From NCBI RefSeq assembly GCF_033807535.1, contig NZ_CP136856.1, forward strand, positions 1,793,001 to 1,857,000: a stretch of 64,000 bases of DNA, written 5' to 3'. Positions 41,712 through 51,500 of the stretch are shown piece after piece. The notes under the pieces are model-generated. The model saw nothing but the letters and a program-made list of their open reading frames with translations. It did not search any database and was not told the origin of the DNA. The stretch comes from Oceanisphaera sp. IT1-181 (GTDB lineage: Bacteria; Pseudomonadota; Gammaproteobacteria; Enterobacterales; Aeromonadaceae). The position numbers and the translations under genes are program-made. The stretch's first letter is position 1, and every line of letters begins with the position of its first letter.

Positions 41712-43376
41712 ATGTGTTCTATCTTTGGTATTCTCGAACTTAAGTCTGATGTCACGCCCCTGCGCGCCCGCGCATTGGAGCTATCTAAACTGCTGCGCCA
41801 TCGCGGCCCAGACTGGTCCGGCATTTACAGCTGCGACAAGGCCATTCTGGTGCACGAGCGCTTAGCCATTGTCGGCTTAAACAGCGGCGCTCAACCCTTG
41901 CTTAACCCAGCCAAGACCCATGCGTTGGCAGTGAATGGCGAAATCTATAATCACAAAGCGCTGCAAGCCGGTCTTGAGAGTGATTTTGAATTTCAGACCC
42001 AATCTGACTGTGAAGTTATCCTCGCCTTGTATCAGGAAAAAGGCCCTGAGTTTCTGGACTCTCTCAACGGCATTTTTGCCTTCGTGCTTTACGACGAGGA
42101 GCAAGATGCTTATTTAATTGGTCGAGATCACATGGGAATTATTCCGCTTTATACTGGCCACGACGAGCAAGGTAATTTTTATGTCGCCTCCGAGATGAAG
42201 GCGCTTACCCCAGTGTGTAAAACCATTAACGAGTTTCCACCCGGCCACCTGCTTTACAGCCAAGAAGGCGAGTTACGTCGATATTATCAGCGCGACTGGG
42301 AAAGTTACGCCAATGTCGAGCATCAAACCTCGAGCGTAGAGGAATTGCGCGAAGCACTAATGGCGGCCGTTAAGCGCCAGCTAATGTGCGATGTCCCCTA
42401 TGGCGTGCTCTTGTCCGGAGGGCTCGACTCCTCAGTTATTTCTGCCATTGCCAAAATCTATGCCGACCGACGAGTAGAAGATCAAGATAACAGCAAAGCT
42501 TGGTGGCCCCAGTTACATTCGTTTGCCGTAGGCCTAGAGAATGCTCCGGACCTAATTGCCGCACGCAAGGTCGCCGCACACCTAGGCACAGTGCATCACG
42601 AGCTGCTCTACACGGTACAAGAAGGCCTGGATGCGCTGCGTGAGGTCATCTATCACCTCGAAACTTATGATGTCACCACTATTCGAGCCTCAACCCCCAT
42701 GTATTTGATGGCGCGGCGCATTAAGGCAATGGGCATCAAGATGGTACTGTCTGGCGAAGGTTCAGACGAGTTGTTTGGCGGTTACCTGTATTTTCACAAG
42801 GCGCCCAACGCCAAAGAGTTTCACGAAGAAACCGTGCGCAAGCTAAAAGCCTTACACATGTTTGACTGCTTGCGCGCCAACAAGTCGATGGCCGCATGGG
42901 GCGTGGAAGCCCGCGTGCCTTTTCTCGATAAAGAGTTTATGGATGTGGCCATGCGCCTTAACCCAACCGACAAAATGTGCGGCCCAGGAAAAATGGAAAA
43001 ACACATACTGCGCGAGGCTTTCAGTGACATGCTGCCCGATGAAGTAGTGTGGCGTCAGAAAGAGCAGTTTTCAGACGGAGTAGGCTATTCGTGGATCGAC
43101 AGCCTTAAAGCCATGGTAGAGCAAGAGGTCACCGACCAGATGATGGCGGCGGCAGGCTTTCGGTTTCCGGTGAATACGCCCACCAATAAAGAAGCCTATT
43201 ACTATCGCGCTATCTTTGAAGGCCATTTCCCTCAGGAATCTGCCGCTCGCTGCGTGCCCTGCGGCCCTTCCGTGGCGTGCTCAACACCCACGGCCATCGA
43301 ATGGGATGAACAATGGAAACTCATGGCCGACCCTTCTGGCCGTGCTATTAAAGGGATACACAGCCAATCTTATTAA
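41712..43376 (+). CDS. asnB: Asparagine synthetase B, glutamine-hydrolysing
   Basis: This 554-residue two-domain enzyme makes asparagine from aspartate, glutamine and ATP. The N-terminal class II glutaminase (about 2-200) has Cys2 after removal of Met, RHRGPDWSG, and AVNGEIYNHKAL. The synthetase domain has the PP-loop LLSGGLDSSVISA (about 233-245), LSGEGSDELFGGY and the C-terminal ARVPFLDKEFMDVAM. Length equals E. coli AsnB. GGATGATGAT lies before the ATG. It is a single transcription unit; the downstream gap holds a MITE-like element. Confidence 0.96.
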   Translation: MCSIFGILELKSDVTPLRARALELSKLLRHRGPDWSGIYSCDKAILVHERLAIVGLNSGAQPLLNPAKTHALAVNGEIYNHKALQAGLESDFEFQTQSDCEVILALYQEKGPEFLDSLNGIFAFVLYDEEQDAYLIGRDHMGIIPLYTGHDEQGNFYVASEMKALTPVCKTINEFPPGHLLYSQEGELRRYYQRDWESYANVEHQTSSVEELREALMAAVKRQLMCDVPYGVLLSGGLDSSVISAIAKIYADRRVEDQDNSKAWWPQLHSFAVGLENAPDLIAARKVAAHLGTVHHELLYTVQEGLDALREVIYHLETYDVTTIRASTPMYLMARRIKAMGIKMVLSGEGSDELFGGYLYFHKAPNAKEFHEETVRKLKALHMFDCLRANKSMAAWGVEARVPFLDKEFMDVAMRLNPTDKMCGPGKMEKHILREAFSDMLPDEVVWRQKEQFSDGVGYSWIDSLKAMVEQEVTDQMMAAAGFRFPVNTPTNKEAYYYRAIFEGHFPQESAARCVPCGPSVACSTPTAIEWDEQWKLMADPSGRAIKGIHSQSY

Positions 43377-43466
43377 TCTAGAGGCAGCTGCGGATAGCGG
43401 TCACACGCCGACTATCCGCACATTAGTTATACAAAAATAGTGGTAAACGATTTTTTTTATAAGCAT

Positions 43467-43742
43467 ACCTGATTACCCACAAAGCTCAGCCATGTTTCAG
43501 TGAACTCAGCACCAATTAATTCAATAGGTTACAGGGAGGTGCTGCCTCTTCGGTAAAGAATATGAAGCTCAGTTTGGTATTTTGACCTTGTAGGGGCCAA
43601 TTTATTCGGCCCGGTTTGGTGTTTTGGTTAAATCTAAACCTCAGTAACAGCCAGCAGAGCTGGCCTGCCGAATAAATTGGGCAGCTACAAAGAACAAACC
43701 GAAACAGGGTGCATTATGGCGGAGGTTCATACGTAATCAGGT
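43467..43742. mobile_element. MITE-like element, copy 2
   Basis: Inverted ACCTGATTAC ends are flanked by identical AAGCAT on both sides (43461-43466 and 43743-43748), a 6 bp target duplication. It lies in the opposite orientation to copy 1. The end regions match copy 1 over roughly 50 and 80 bp. The centre holds a REP-type unit at 43590-43687 in place of the composite repeat of copy 1. Confidence 0.75.
43590..43687 (+). repeat. REP/BIME-like unit inside the MITE-like element
   Basis: GTAG is followed by hairpin GGGCCAATTTATTCGGCCC, middle hairpin CCAGCAGAGCTGG, hairpin CTGCCGAATAAATTGGGCAG, and CTAC. The stem pair CTGCC/GGCAG is seen only here and is fully complementary. Confidence 0.85.
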
Positions 43743-43855
43743 AAGCATAAAAAATGATTTCTTTAAATCCCTACTATTTTCACGGTATTTAGATCGGCTC
43801 TCTTAGTTGAATATGCTAACGTTAACGATAATTTAGTGTCAAATGAGCCAACGTG

Positions 43856-46363
43856 ATGCCTCTCCATTCTACTGCCGCCGACCTGCCCGTTGAGCGTATA
43901 ATGCACCGCGGTCTGCTTACCTGCAGCCCAGACACGCCTATTTTTGAGGCGGCACAGCGCATGACCAGTCGCCGCTGCAGCTCCATGCTGATTATGGAAA
44001 ACGAAACCGCAATTGGCATTTGGACCGAGCACGACAGCTTACGCCTCGACTTTAATGACCCCACTTCCTTGCAGCGCCCCATTAGTGAAGTGATGAGCCA
44101 CCCGGTGAGGAGTGTGACATTGAGTGCTCGCGCCTCAGAAGTGATGCAACGCTTTAATGATGAAGGGCTGCGCCATTTATTGGTGACGGATAACTTAGGT
44201 CGCCCGCAAGGCATAGTGTCGCAAACAGACATAGCGCTTAAACAAGGGCTGGAGTTGTACTTGAGCCTGCGCACCATAGACCAAGTCATGGATAAAGCGC
44301 CCTTGGTGTTAGCCGGCAGTTTAACGCTGGGACAAACCGCACCGCTAATGCTGGCACACCATCAAGACGCAGTCGTGGTGGTGTGCTCAGAGCAGGAATA
44401 TGGCATTATCACCGAGCGCGACATGGTGCGTTTTGTGGCGCACCACCCCGGTAACACACCGCTGAGCAAGCTTGCCAGTCGCCCTTTGCTGACCATCACG
44501 CCCCAAGACTCTTTATTGCGCGCTCGTGACCTGTTGATTGATAATCAGCTGCGCCATTTAGCGGTAAAAGATAGCGACAATCACGCCATTATCGGTTTGC
44601 TGGGGTTTCGCAATATTTTAGAGGGCGCCGACCAGCACCGCATGCAAGAGCTGCGCCACGCCATGCAGCTGCGCGATCAGGCGCTACAGCATCCGCACCT
44701 CAACTTACAGCTGGCCGAACGCGTGATTGCCGCCTCATTAGAGGGCGTGATCATTACTGACGCCCACGGGCGTATTGAGTTTGTGAACCCCGCCTTTACC
44801 CATACTACCGGTTACTCGGCAGAAGAAGTGATGGGAAAATCGCCGGCAATTTTGTCTTCGGGACGCCATGATGCCGACTTTTATAACCGTATGTGGCAAA
44901 CCCTGAGTCAAGACGGCTATTGGCGCGGCGAGATTTGGAACCGACGTAAAACGGGCCAGTTGTATCTGGAGCTGCTCACCATTACCAGCATTAGCGATGA
45001 AACCGACAAGGTCACTCATTATGCCGCCCTGTTTGCCGACATTACCCATATTCGTGAAAATGAAGACCAAATTCGCAAGCTCGCCTATTACGATGCCCTC
45101 ACCCAACTGCCTAATCGCCGCCTCTTAGAAGACCGATTGGATCACGCATTGCGCCATGCCCACCGTCAACAGCAGCGTTTGGCGGTACTGTTTATCGATT
45201 TGGATCATTTTAAACAAGTGAACGACAGTCTCGGCCACGCGGCGGGAGATGAGCTGCTGCTTGAGGTGTCCAAACGCATGGCGGCGCGGTTGCGCGAAGA
45301 CGATACTTTAGCGCGTTTAGGCGGCGATGAATTTATTGTGCTATTACCGGATTTAACCGACGCCAATGAAGTGACTATCATTGCTAGGCGCCTATTAGAG
45401 GCCGTGGGTGAACCTGTGTTATTGAATAATCAGCAATTTAGGGTCGGCTGCAGCGTAGGCATTAGCCTGTATCCGGACGATGCGAGTAATGCTCAGCAAC
45501 TGTTACAGCACGCGGATGCCGCCATGTATCGCGCCAAACAAGAAGGCCGCAATACCTATCGCCTTTTTAGCACCGCCCTAGATGTGCGCGAGCACCGCTG
45601 GCTGGCCATGGAAACGGCGCTGCGCAATGCGCTGGACACCGGCCTTGGCTTGAGCTTGCATTATCAACCTTTGGTAGCGCAAGACTCCGGACGATTAGTC
45701 AGCATGGAGGCGTTGGCGCGCTGGACGGACACCACGTTTGGCCAAGTTTCACCGGGGGATTTTATTCCACTGGCCGAGCGTACAGGTCTTATTCAACCCT
45801 TAAGCAAATTATTAATGCGCACCGTGGCCGCCCAGTTACGCTGTTGGCTCGATAGCGGATTAACGCCGGTACCGGTGGCGGTCAACTTGTCAGCTCAGCA
45901 GTTTTGGCATCAAGATTTAATTGCCGACATTCAAGCCTTATATCAGGAATATCGACTGCCAGCGGGCTTATTAAGCTTTGAGCTCACCGAAAGCATCTTG
46001 CTGGATAAACAACAGCAAGCCATCACTATTTTAAATGCTTTGCGCCAGCTCGGTTGTCAGATTGCCATGGACGACTTTGGCACCGGTTATTCGTCGTTAA
46101 GCTATCTGCACCAATTGCCCATCACCACCTTAAAAATCGATCAGAGCTTTGTGCAACAACTGGGCGAAAATCTAGGCAGCGAGACTATTTTGGCCGCCAT
46201 CACCGGCATGGCACAAGGGCTAAAGCTGACCGTGGTCGCCGAAGGGGTAGAAACCCAAGCCCAACGGGAGGCGTTAGCTAAATATCACGTGGATCTTATC
46301 CAAGGCTACTTGATCAGCCGACCACTGCCGGCAAATGAGTTTAGTGCGCGCTACCTCGCCTAA
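43856..46363 (+). CDS. CBS-PAS-GGDEF-EAL cyclic-di-GMP signalling protein
   Basis: This 835-residue cytoplasmic protein has no membrane segment. Four CBS motifs form two Bateman pairs (about residues 8-130 and 140-265), followed by a PAS domain (about 295-400: LEGVIITDAHGRIEFVNPAF, ATGYS-like TTGYSAEEVMGKSP). The GGDEF domain is intact at residues 489-493, with an inhibitory RxxD site (REDD) five residues before it. The EAL domain has EAL at 618-620, NLSAQQF, DDFGTGYSSLSYL and EGVET, all intact. It could both make and break c-di-GMP, with CBS ligands (adenine nucleotides in the family) as input. GTG 43853 is an alternative start. Confidence 0.93.
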   Translation: MPLHSTAADLPVERIMHRGLLTCSPDTPIFEAAQRMTSRRCSSMLIMENETAIGIWTEHDSLRLDFNDPTSLQRPISEVMSHPVRSVTLSARASEVMQRFNDEGLRHLLVTDNLGRPQGIVSQTDIALKQGLELYLSLRTIDQVMDKAPLVLAGSLTLGQTAPLMLAHHQDAVVVVCSEQEYGIITERDMVRFVAHHPGNTPLSKLASRPLLTITPQDSLLRARDLLIDNQLRHLAVKDSDNHAIIGLLGFRNILEGADQHRMQELRHAMQLRDQALQHPHLNLQLAERVIAASLEGVIITDAHGRIEFVNPAFTHTTGYSAEEVMGKSPAILSSGRHDADFYNRMWQTLSQDGYWRGEIWNRRKTGQLYLELLTITSISDETDKVTHYAALFADITHIRENEDQIRKLAYYDALTQLPNRRLLEDRLDHALRHAHRQQQRLAVLFIDLDHFKQVNDSLGHAAGDELLLEVSKRMAARLREDDTLARLGGDEFIVLLPDLTDANEVTIIARRLLEAVGEPVLLNNQQFRVGCSVGISLYPDDASNAQQLLQHADAAMYRAKQEGRNTYRLFSTALDVREHRWLAMETALRNALDTGLGLSLHYQPLVAQDSGRLVSMEALARWTDTTFGQVSPGDFIPLAERTGLIQPLSKLLMRTVAAQLRCWLDSGLTPVPVAVNLSAQQFWHQDLIADIQALYQEYRLPAGLLSFELTESILLDKQQQAITILNALRQLGCQIAMDDFGTGYSSLSYLHQLPITTLKIDQSFVQQLGENLGSETILAAITGMAQGLKLTVVAEGVETQAQREALAKYHVDLIQGYLISRPLPANEFSARYLA

Positions 46364-46400
46364 GCTGGAGCTAATCGTTTGAAAAATCGCTGATTTAAAA

Positions 46401-46437
46401 ACACCCACTCATGTAAAACAGGAGTGGGTGTTTTTTT
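46401..46437. terminator. Rho-independent terminator between convergent genes
   Basis: ACACCCACTC pairs with GAGTGGGTGT across an 11 nt loop. Eight Ts follow on plus and AAAA precedes, so it may serve both the c-di-GMP gene and recD. Confidence 0.9.
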
Positions 46438-46453
46438 AACGAGCGACGTAACG

Positions 46454-48568
46454 CTAGCCGTCGGTTTGAGGCGTAAGCTCATTAAGCAAACCGCTGCGCC
46501 GAGCAACGCGCTTTTGTACCGCTTGCTCAAATACCGAAGGCCGGCTTTCTAACAAACTAAAGTGCAAGCGCGCGCGGGTAATGCCCGTATACAGCAGCTC
46601 TTTAGTTAATACCGGATTTAAGCTCTCAGGTAAGATTAAAGCGGTGTGAGCAAACTCAGACCCTTGCGACTTATGTACTGTCATGGCGAACACGGTTTCA
46701 ATCGCGCTTAAGCGGCTAGGCAGCACCCATTTCAGCCCTTGTGCGCCGTCGTTGCGCGCAAACACCACCCGTAATACGCTGCGCCCTGGCTCGTCCGGCA
46801 CGCGCAGGGCGATGCCAATATCGCCGTTCATTAGCCCTAAACTGTAATCATTTTGCGTTACTAATACTGGGCGTCCTTCATACCAGCCTTGATCGCTGCT
46901 CAACAAGCCGCGTCTGTGCAGAAGCTGTGCAATACGCTCGTTTAGCCCCGCAACCCCCCACGGCCCTTTGCGCAGGGCACACAACAGTCGAAATTCATCA
47001 AAGGCGCTCAATACCGCAACCGCCCAATCGCTCCACGCGCCATGGTCGGGCTCACAGCTCTGTGCCGGCCGTGTTTGTTGCAACAGCTGCAGGTAATGAC
47101 CATAGCCCTGTGCCTCGCCTCGCCCTTTCAGCAACAAGTTATCGAGCGCCTTATCCTGCTCGCCCTTTAGCGCCAAGCGATGTAAGTCAGGCCGCCCTGC
47201 GTTTAATATGGCGCGAGCCTGTGTAGAGTCTTGAGCGTTAACCGCCAATGCCAACTGGCCGATGCCGGACTGACTGCCAAAACGACGCGAATAGCGCAGC
47301 ATTAAAGTCCGCTGCGCCAAGGGATGGGCGCTGGCCGTCCCTGCTTGCAAGTCTGGATGGGCAAGTGACTCTCCGCTCACTTCTGCCAACCAGCGGCTTA
47401 ACTCAGGGGCGTAACGCCCTGCTGTGGCATCACTGCATAAATCCCCGAGCAGTGCCCCCGCTTCTACCGAGGCTAATTGGTCTTTATCACCCAATAAAAT
47501 CAGCCGCGCCTGCAGCGGCAGTGCCGATAATAAACACGCCATCATTTCTAGATCTATCATGGAAGCTTCATCCACCACTAATACATCCAGCGGTAATAGA
47601 TTGGCCCCGTGATGGCGAAAATGCCGACTGTTCGGCAAGCTGCCTAACAGTCGATGCAAGGTGGTGACATCACTCGGAATAGTAGCCCGCACCGCCTCAG
47701 ACACCGGTAAGCTGGCCACTTGGGCGGCAATGGATTCGGTGAGGCGCGCCGCCGCCTTGCCGGTGGGGGCAGCCAAACGAATACGCAGCGGTTTGCCACC
47801 ATGAGTTTGGGCGCCATTAGCTTGACTGACATCTGTCTGGCTAATACTTGTCGGCCCAATAGCGGACTGCTGCAACAGCGCCAACAAGCGCACCACTGTG
47901 GTGGTTTTGCCAGTGCCGGGGCCGCCGGTGATCATGCTAAAGTTGCCGCGCACCGCTAATGCACAAGCCAGCTTTTGCCAATCAGTTTGCCGCTCGCCGT
48001 CCACCACTAACGGCTCGGGGAATAACTGCTCCAACTGCTCACTGAGCTGGTCTGGCAACCTAGGTGTGAGCGCTAAACGCTGACTGAGTGCACTCGCCAC
48101 CGTTTGCTCATAGCGCCAGTAACGACGCAAGTACAAACGTTGCTCCACTAACACTAACGGCGTCGCACTTTGTTGGTGGGCCTGCTCTGAACTTTCAGCC
48201 ACTAAGCTGCTAGCGCGCAACTGCTGGCACCAATCGGTTAAGGTCACGCCAGCCAGTAAGCTAGACGGCAGTACCGTTACCCCTGCCAAGTCCCCTTCCG
48301 GCGGCAACGACAGCGCAAAGTCTGGGCTGGCTAAGGTCGCCGTTACGTCTAAACACACGTGGCCGTGGCCCAATTGATGGCTGGCCAAAGCGCTGGCTAA
48401 TAACAGCAACGGCGACGCTTCTGGCTCTAACTCGGCAAAAAAGCGCGCCAAGGCGGCGTCCAATGCTCGCAGCCAGCCTTTATCCACCCAAGTATCGAGC
48501 AACGCAAACAGCGCAGGCGTGTCTTGTAAGGGTGATAGGTTTTTCACGCTCGTCTCTTGTTCAAACAT
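46454..48568 (-). CDS. recD: Exodeoxyribonuclease V alpha subunit RecD
   Basis: This 704-residue 5'-3' SF1 helicase of RecBCD has Walker A ITGGPGTGKTTTVVRLL (about 240-256) followed by a poorly conserved insertion (about 258-285), RLAAPTGKAAARLTESI, VVDEASMIDLEMM, LGDKDQLASVEAGALL, and the C-terminal FAMTVHKSQGSEF and YTGITRAR motifs. The start is ATG 48568, which overlaps the recB stop; an upstream in-frame extension lies inside recB. It is about 100 residues longer than E. coli RecD. It is the last gene of recC-recB-recD, just before the terminator. Confidence 0.94.
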   Translation of the reverse strand: MFEQETSVKNLSPLQDTPALFALLDTWVDKGWLRALDAALARFFAELEPEASPLLLLASALASHQLGHGHVCLDVTATLASPDFALSLPPEGDLAGVTVLPSSLLAGVTLTDWCQQLRASSLVAESSEQAHQQSATPLVLVEQRLYLRRYWRYEQTVASALSQRLALTPRLPDQLSEQLEQLFPEPLVVDGERQTDWQKLACALAVRGNFSMITGGPGTGKTTTVVRLLALLQQSAIGPTSISQTDVSQANGAQTHGGKPLRIRLAAPTGKAAARLTESIAAQVASLPVSEAVRATIPSDVTTLHRLLGSLPNSRHFRHHGANLLPLDVLVVDEASMIDLEMMACLLSALPLQARLILLGDKDQLASVEAGALLGDLCSDATAGRYAPELSRWLAEVSGESLAHPDLQAGTASAHPLAQRTLMLRYSRRFGSQSGIGQLALAVNAQDSTQARAILNAGRPDLHRLALKGEQDKALDNLLLKGRGEAQGYGHYLQLLQQTRPAQSCEPDHGAWSDWAVAVLSAFDEFRLLCALRKGPWGVAGLNERIAQLLHRRGLLSSDQGWYEGRPVLVTQNDYSLGLMNGDIGIALRVPDEPGRSVLRVVFARNDGAQGLKWVLPSRLSAIETVFAMTVHKSQGSEFAHTALILPESLNPVLTKELLYTGITRARLHFSLLESRPSVFEQAVQKRVARRSGLLNELTPQTDG

Positions 48569-51500
48569 GGGCCTGTTCCTCATTGGATCCGTCAGCAAGT
48601 TCGCCGTTGCTCTTGTTATCAAATTCACCGTTAAATAGGTCATCCAGTGACTCAATCAGCGCTTTGGGTGGCCGTTCAAAATACTGGCCTTGGGGGTGGC
48701 GAATAAACCAGTAGATGGCGCCGCCCATGTGCAGATCGTAATCATAATCCGGCAGCCGCAGTTTTAATTGGCGGTGCAAGGCCAATAAATAAAGCACATA
48801 TTGCAGATCGTATCTGTGCTTCACTATCTGCTCAATCATCGCCGTTTGCGTGTAGTCTTCGTCCGCAGCACCCAGCCAGTTGGACTTATAATCCACCACA
48901 AAATAGCGGCCTTGATATTCAAATACCAAGTCGATAAAGCCTTTAAACATGCCATTTAAGGTGTCGGGTAATAACTCAGCGCGGACGATATGTGGCAACA
49001 CTGCCTTTTGCACTAGGCTATCCAACACCCGCACATTTACTTGGCTGGCTTCTAACCAAAATTCCAGCTCGGGCTGATAGGTGGTGAGCGCGTTTAAGCA
49101 CACCGGCAGCTGAGGTGGCGCTGGCTCGCTTTCATTAAGTCCAGAGCCCGACAACAAGCCAGTGCCAGCTAATGGCGTGCGCAGCAATTGACCCAGCCAC
49201 ACGGTTAGCGGCTCTGCCCAGTCGTTTAAGCCGCGCAGCTCACAGCGACGCGCAATTTGTTCAGTTAAGGCCAAAGATTCGCCGTTAAAGCTCTCGGCTG
49301 CTGCCAGCTCTAACAGACCGTGTAAGAAGGTGCCAGGATTAGGCCCCCGTGGAAAACCATGCAAGCTGGCGTCCACTAAGGAGGTAGCAGCCGGCATCAA
49401 GACGGTTTCTTGTTCGTCATCCGCGATACTGGCTGCGGCGGCATTTTCGGGACTTAAATCTTCATAGCGGTGCTCTGGTTTAAGGTCCTCTGGTTTAAGG
49501 TGTTCTGGTTTAAGGTGCGCGGCTTTCTCTTGATTGATGGCACCGGTGCGCAGCGCACTGTAAGAAGCAATCCACCAATGCTCGGCGGCGCGTCGCTGTG
49601 GTTTACGCCAGACTGGCTCGGCTTGGATTTCGCTCAAGTCTTGTAGCTTTAGGCCACTTGGCTCAGGTGCGGTAACCTGCACAATTTCATTGGCCTCAAC
49701 ATCAACTTCAGCTAACGGCGACAACCAATCGGTTAAGTCTGAGCTACGGGTCAAGACCGCCCCGCCACCCAGCAGGTGGCCGATGGCAGAACGGTGCAAA
49801 ATTGAGCCTTTGCTGCGCCCTTTAAGATCCGCCATGCCTAGCCAACAGGCATGACGGGAGCGGGTCAGCGCCACATACAATAAGCGCAAGTCTTCCGCCA
49901 AGCGGGCTTGGTCGGCCTGTTCAAGCTGAGCGGCGTTGGGCGACAACACTAATTGATTATGATCGCCGTCATGCACTTTGACCGGCTCATTGCTCTTAGT
50001 ATCACGAAAGGCACAAATAAAGGGCAAGAATACCAAGGGATATTCCAAGCCTTTGGCCTTATGAATGGTCACCACTCGCACTAAGGCCGCGTCACTTTCT
50101 AAGCGCAACACTTGTTCATCATTAGTGTCGCCCTCGCCCAATACCCGCTCGCTTAAATAACGGGTCAGCGCCTGCTCGCCATCAAGATTAGCGGCGGCCT
50201 GTTGCAGCAATTCGGCTAAGTGCAAGATATTGGTCAGTGCGCGCTCACCGTCACTGCGTTGTACCAAGCGACTGGGCAGTCCAAAGTCATGGAGCAATTG
50301 ATGCAACATCGGCAGCACGCCTTGGCGACGCCAACGGCTGCGATAATCGCGAAACTGCATCACCCGCCGCTCCCAGTTACGCTCATCTTGGTTGAGTTGC
50401 TCGAGCTCATACAGCGTTAGCCCCAAGGTGCGACTGGCCAAGGCAGCGCGCAATAAGCGGTCTTGCTCAGGCTCGGCACAAGCGCGTAGCCACAACATAA
50501 GATCGAGCGCTTCTTGACTGTTAAAAATGGAGTCTTTATCAGACAAATACACGCTGCGCACACCCAAGGCGGCCAGCTCAGTACGAATGGCTTGGGCCTC
50601 AGTAAAGTTACGCACCAAGACCGCAATATCACTGGGTTTGACGGGAGTTAACTGCTCGCCGTCTTTAAAACCGGCGCGGTTGTGTTGGCCTAAATTAAGT
50701 AACTCAGTAATTTCACTGGCGGCACTGGCGGCCATTTGTGCCCGATAGGCACCGCCCGATAAGGGCTCATCTTGCTCGGCTTGCCAAAAGGTAAGCGCTG
50801 GCTGCGGAATTAAGGCCGCATCGGATGTACGACGCACGCACCAATGCTCGGCGCGGCCTTTAGCCTGCACTGGCATAAAGGGCAGCGGGTTATCACTGCC
50901 ATCACGAAATAAAAAGGCGCCCTGCCCTGATTCTCCCTCGCCAGCCTGACGTTGCTCGGCTAATAAAAACAGCCGGTTCACCGCATTGACCATAGACCTG
51001 GAAGAGCGAAAGTTTGTGTCCAAGCTTTCATGACGACCGTGAGTCGCGTGTTTGGCACTTAAATAAGTATGAATATCGGCACCGCGAAAGGCATAAATCG
51101 CCTGCTTAGGATCACCAATTAAAAATAAACCAGTCGTAGCTGTTTGCTCCGTCGATAACAAGTTCGCATCGCCAGACTCGGACTCAGCGTGCTTAAGCTC
51201 AGTTAACTGATAAATACGGTCAAAAATACGATACTGCTGAGGATCCGTGTCTTGAAACTCATCAATCATGGCTACCGGAAACTGAGTGCGTATCACTTGC
51301 GCTAGCCGATCACCGTTCTCGCCGTGCAGTGCCTCATAGAGCCGCGACAGCATGTCATCAAAGCCCATTTCCGCGCGGCGACGTTTCTCTTCATCAAAGC
51401 GTTGGCTTACCCAAACGCCCGCGTGGCGACGTGCCGCCTCAAAGGGGGCGTCTAAGCCCTCAAGCTGCTCGCGTAAGGTGTCCATGGCAACAAAAGCGCC

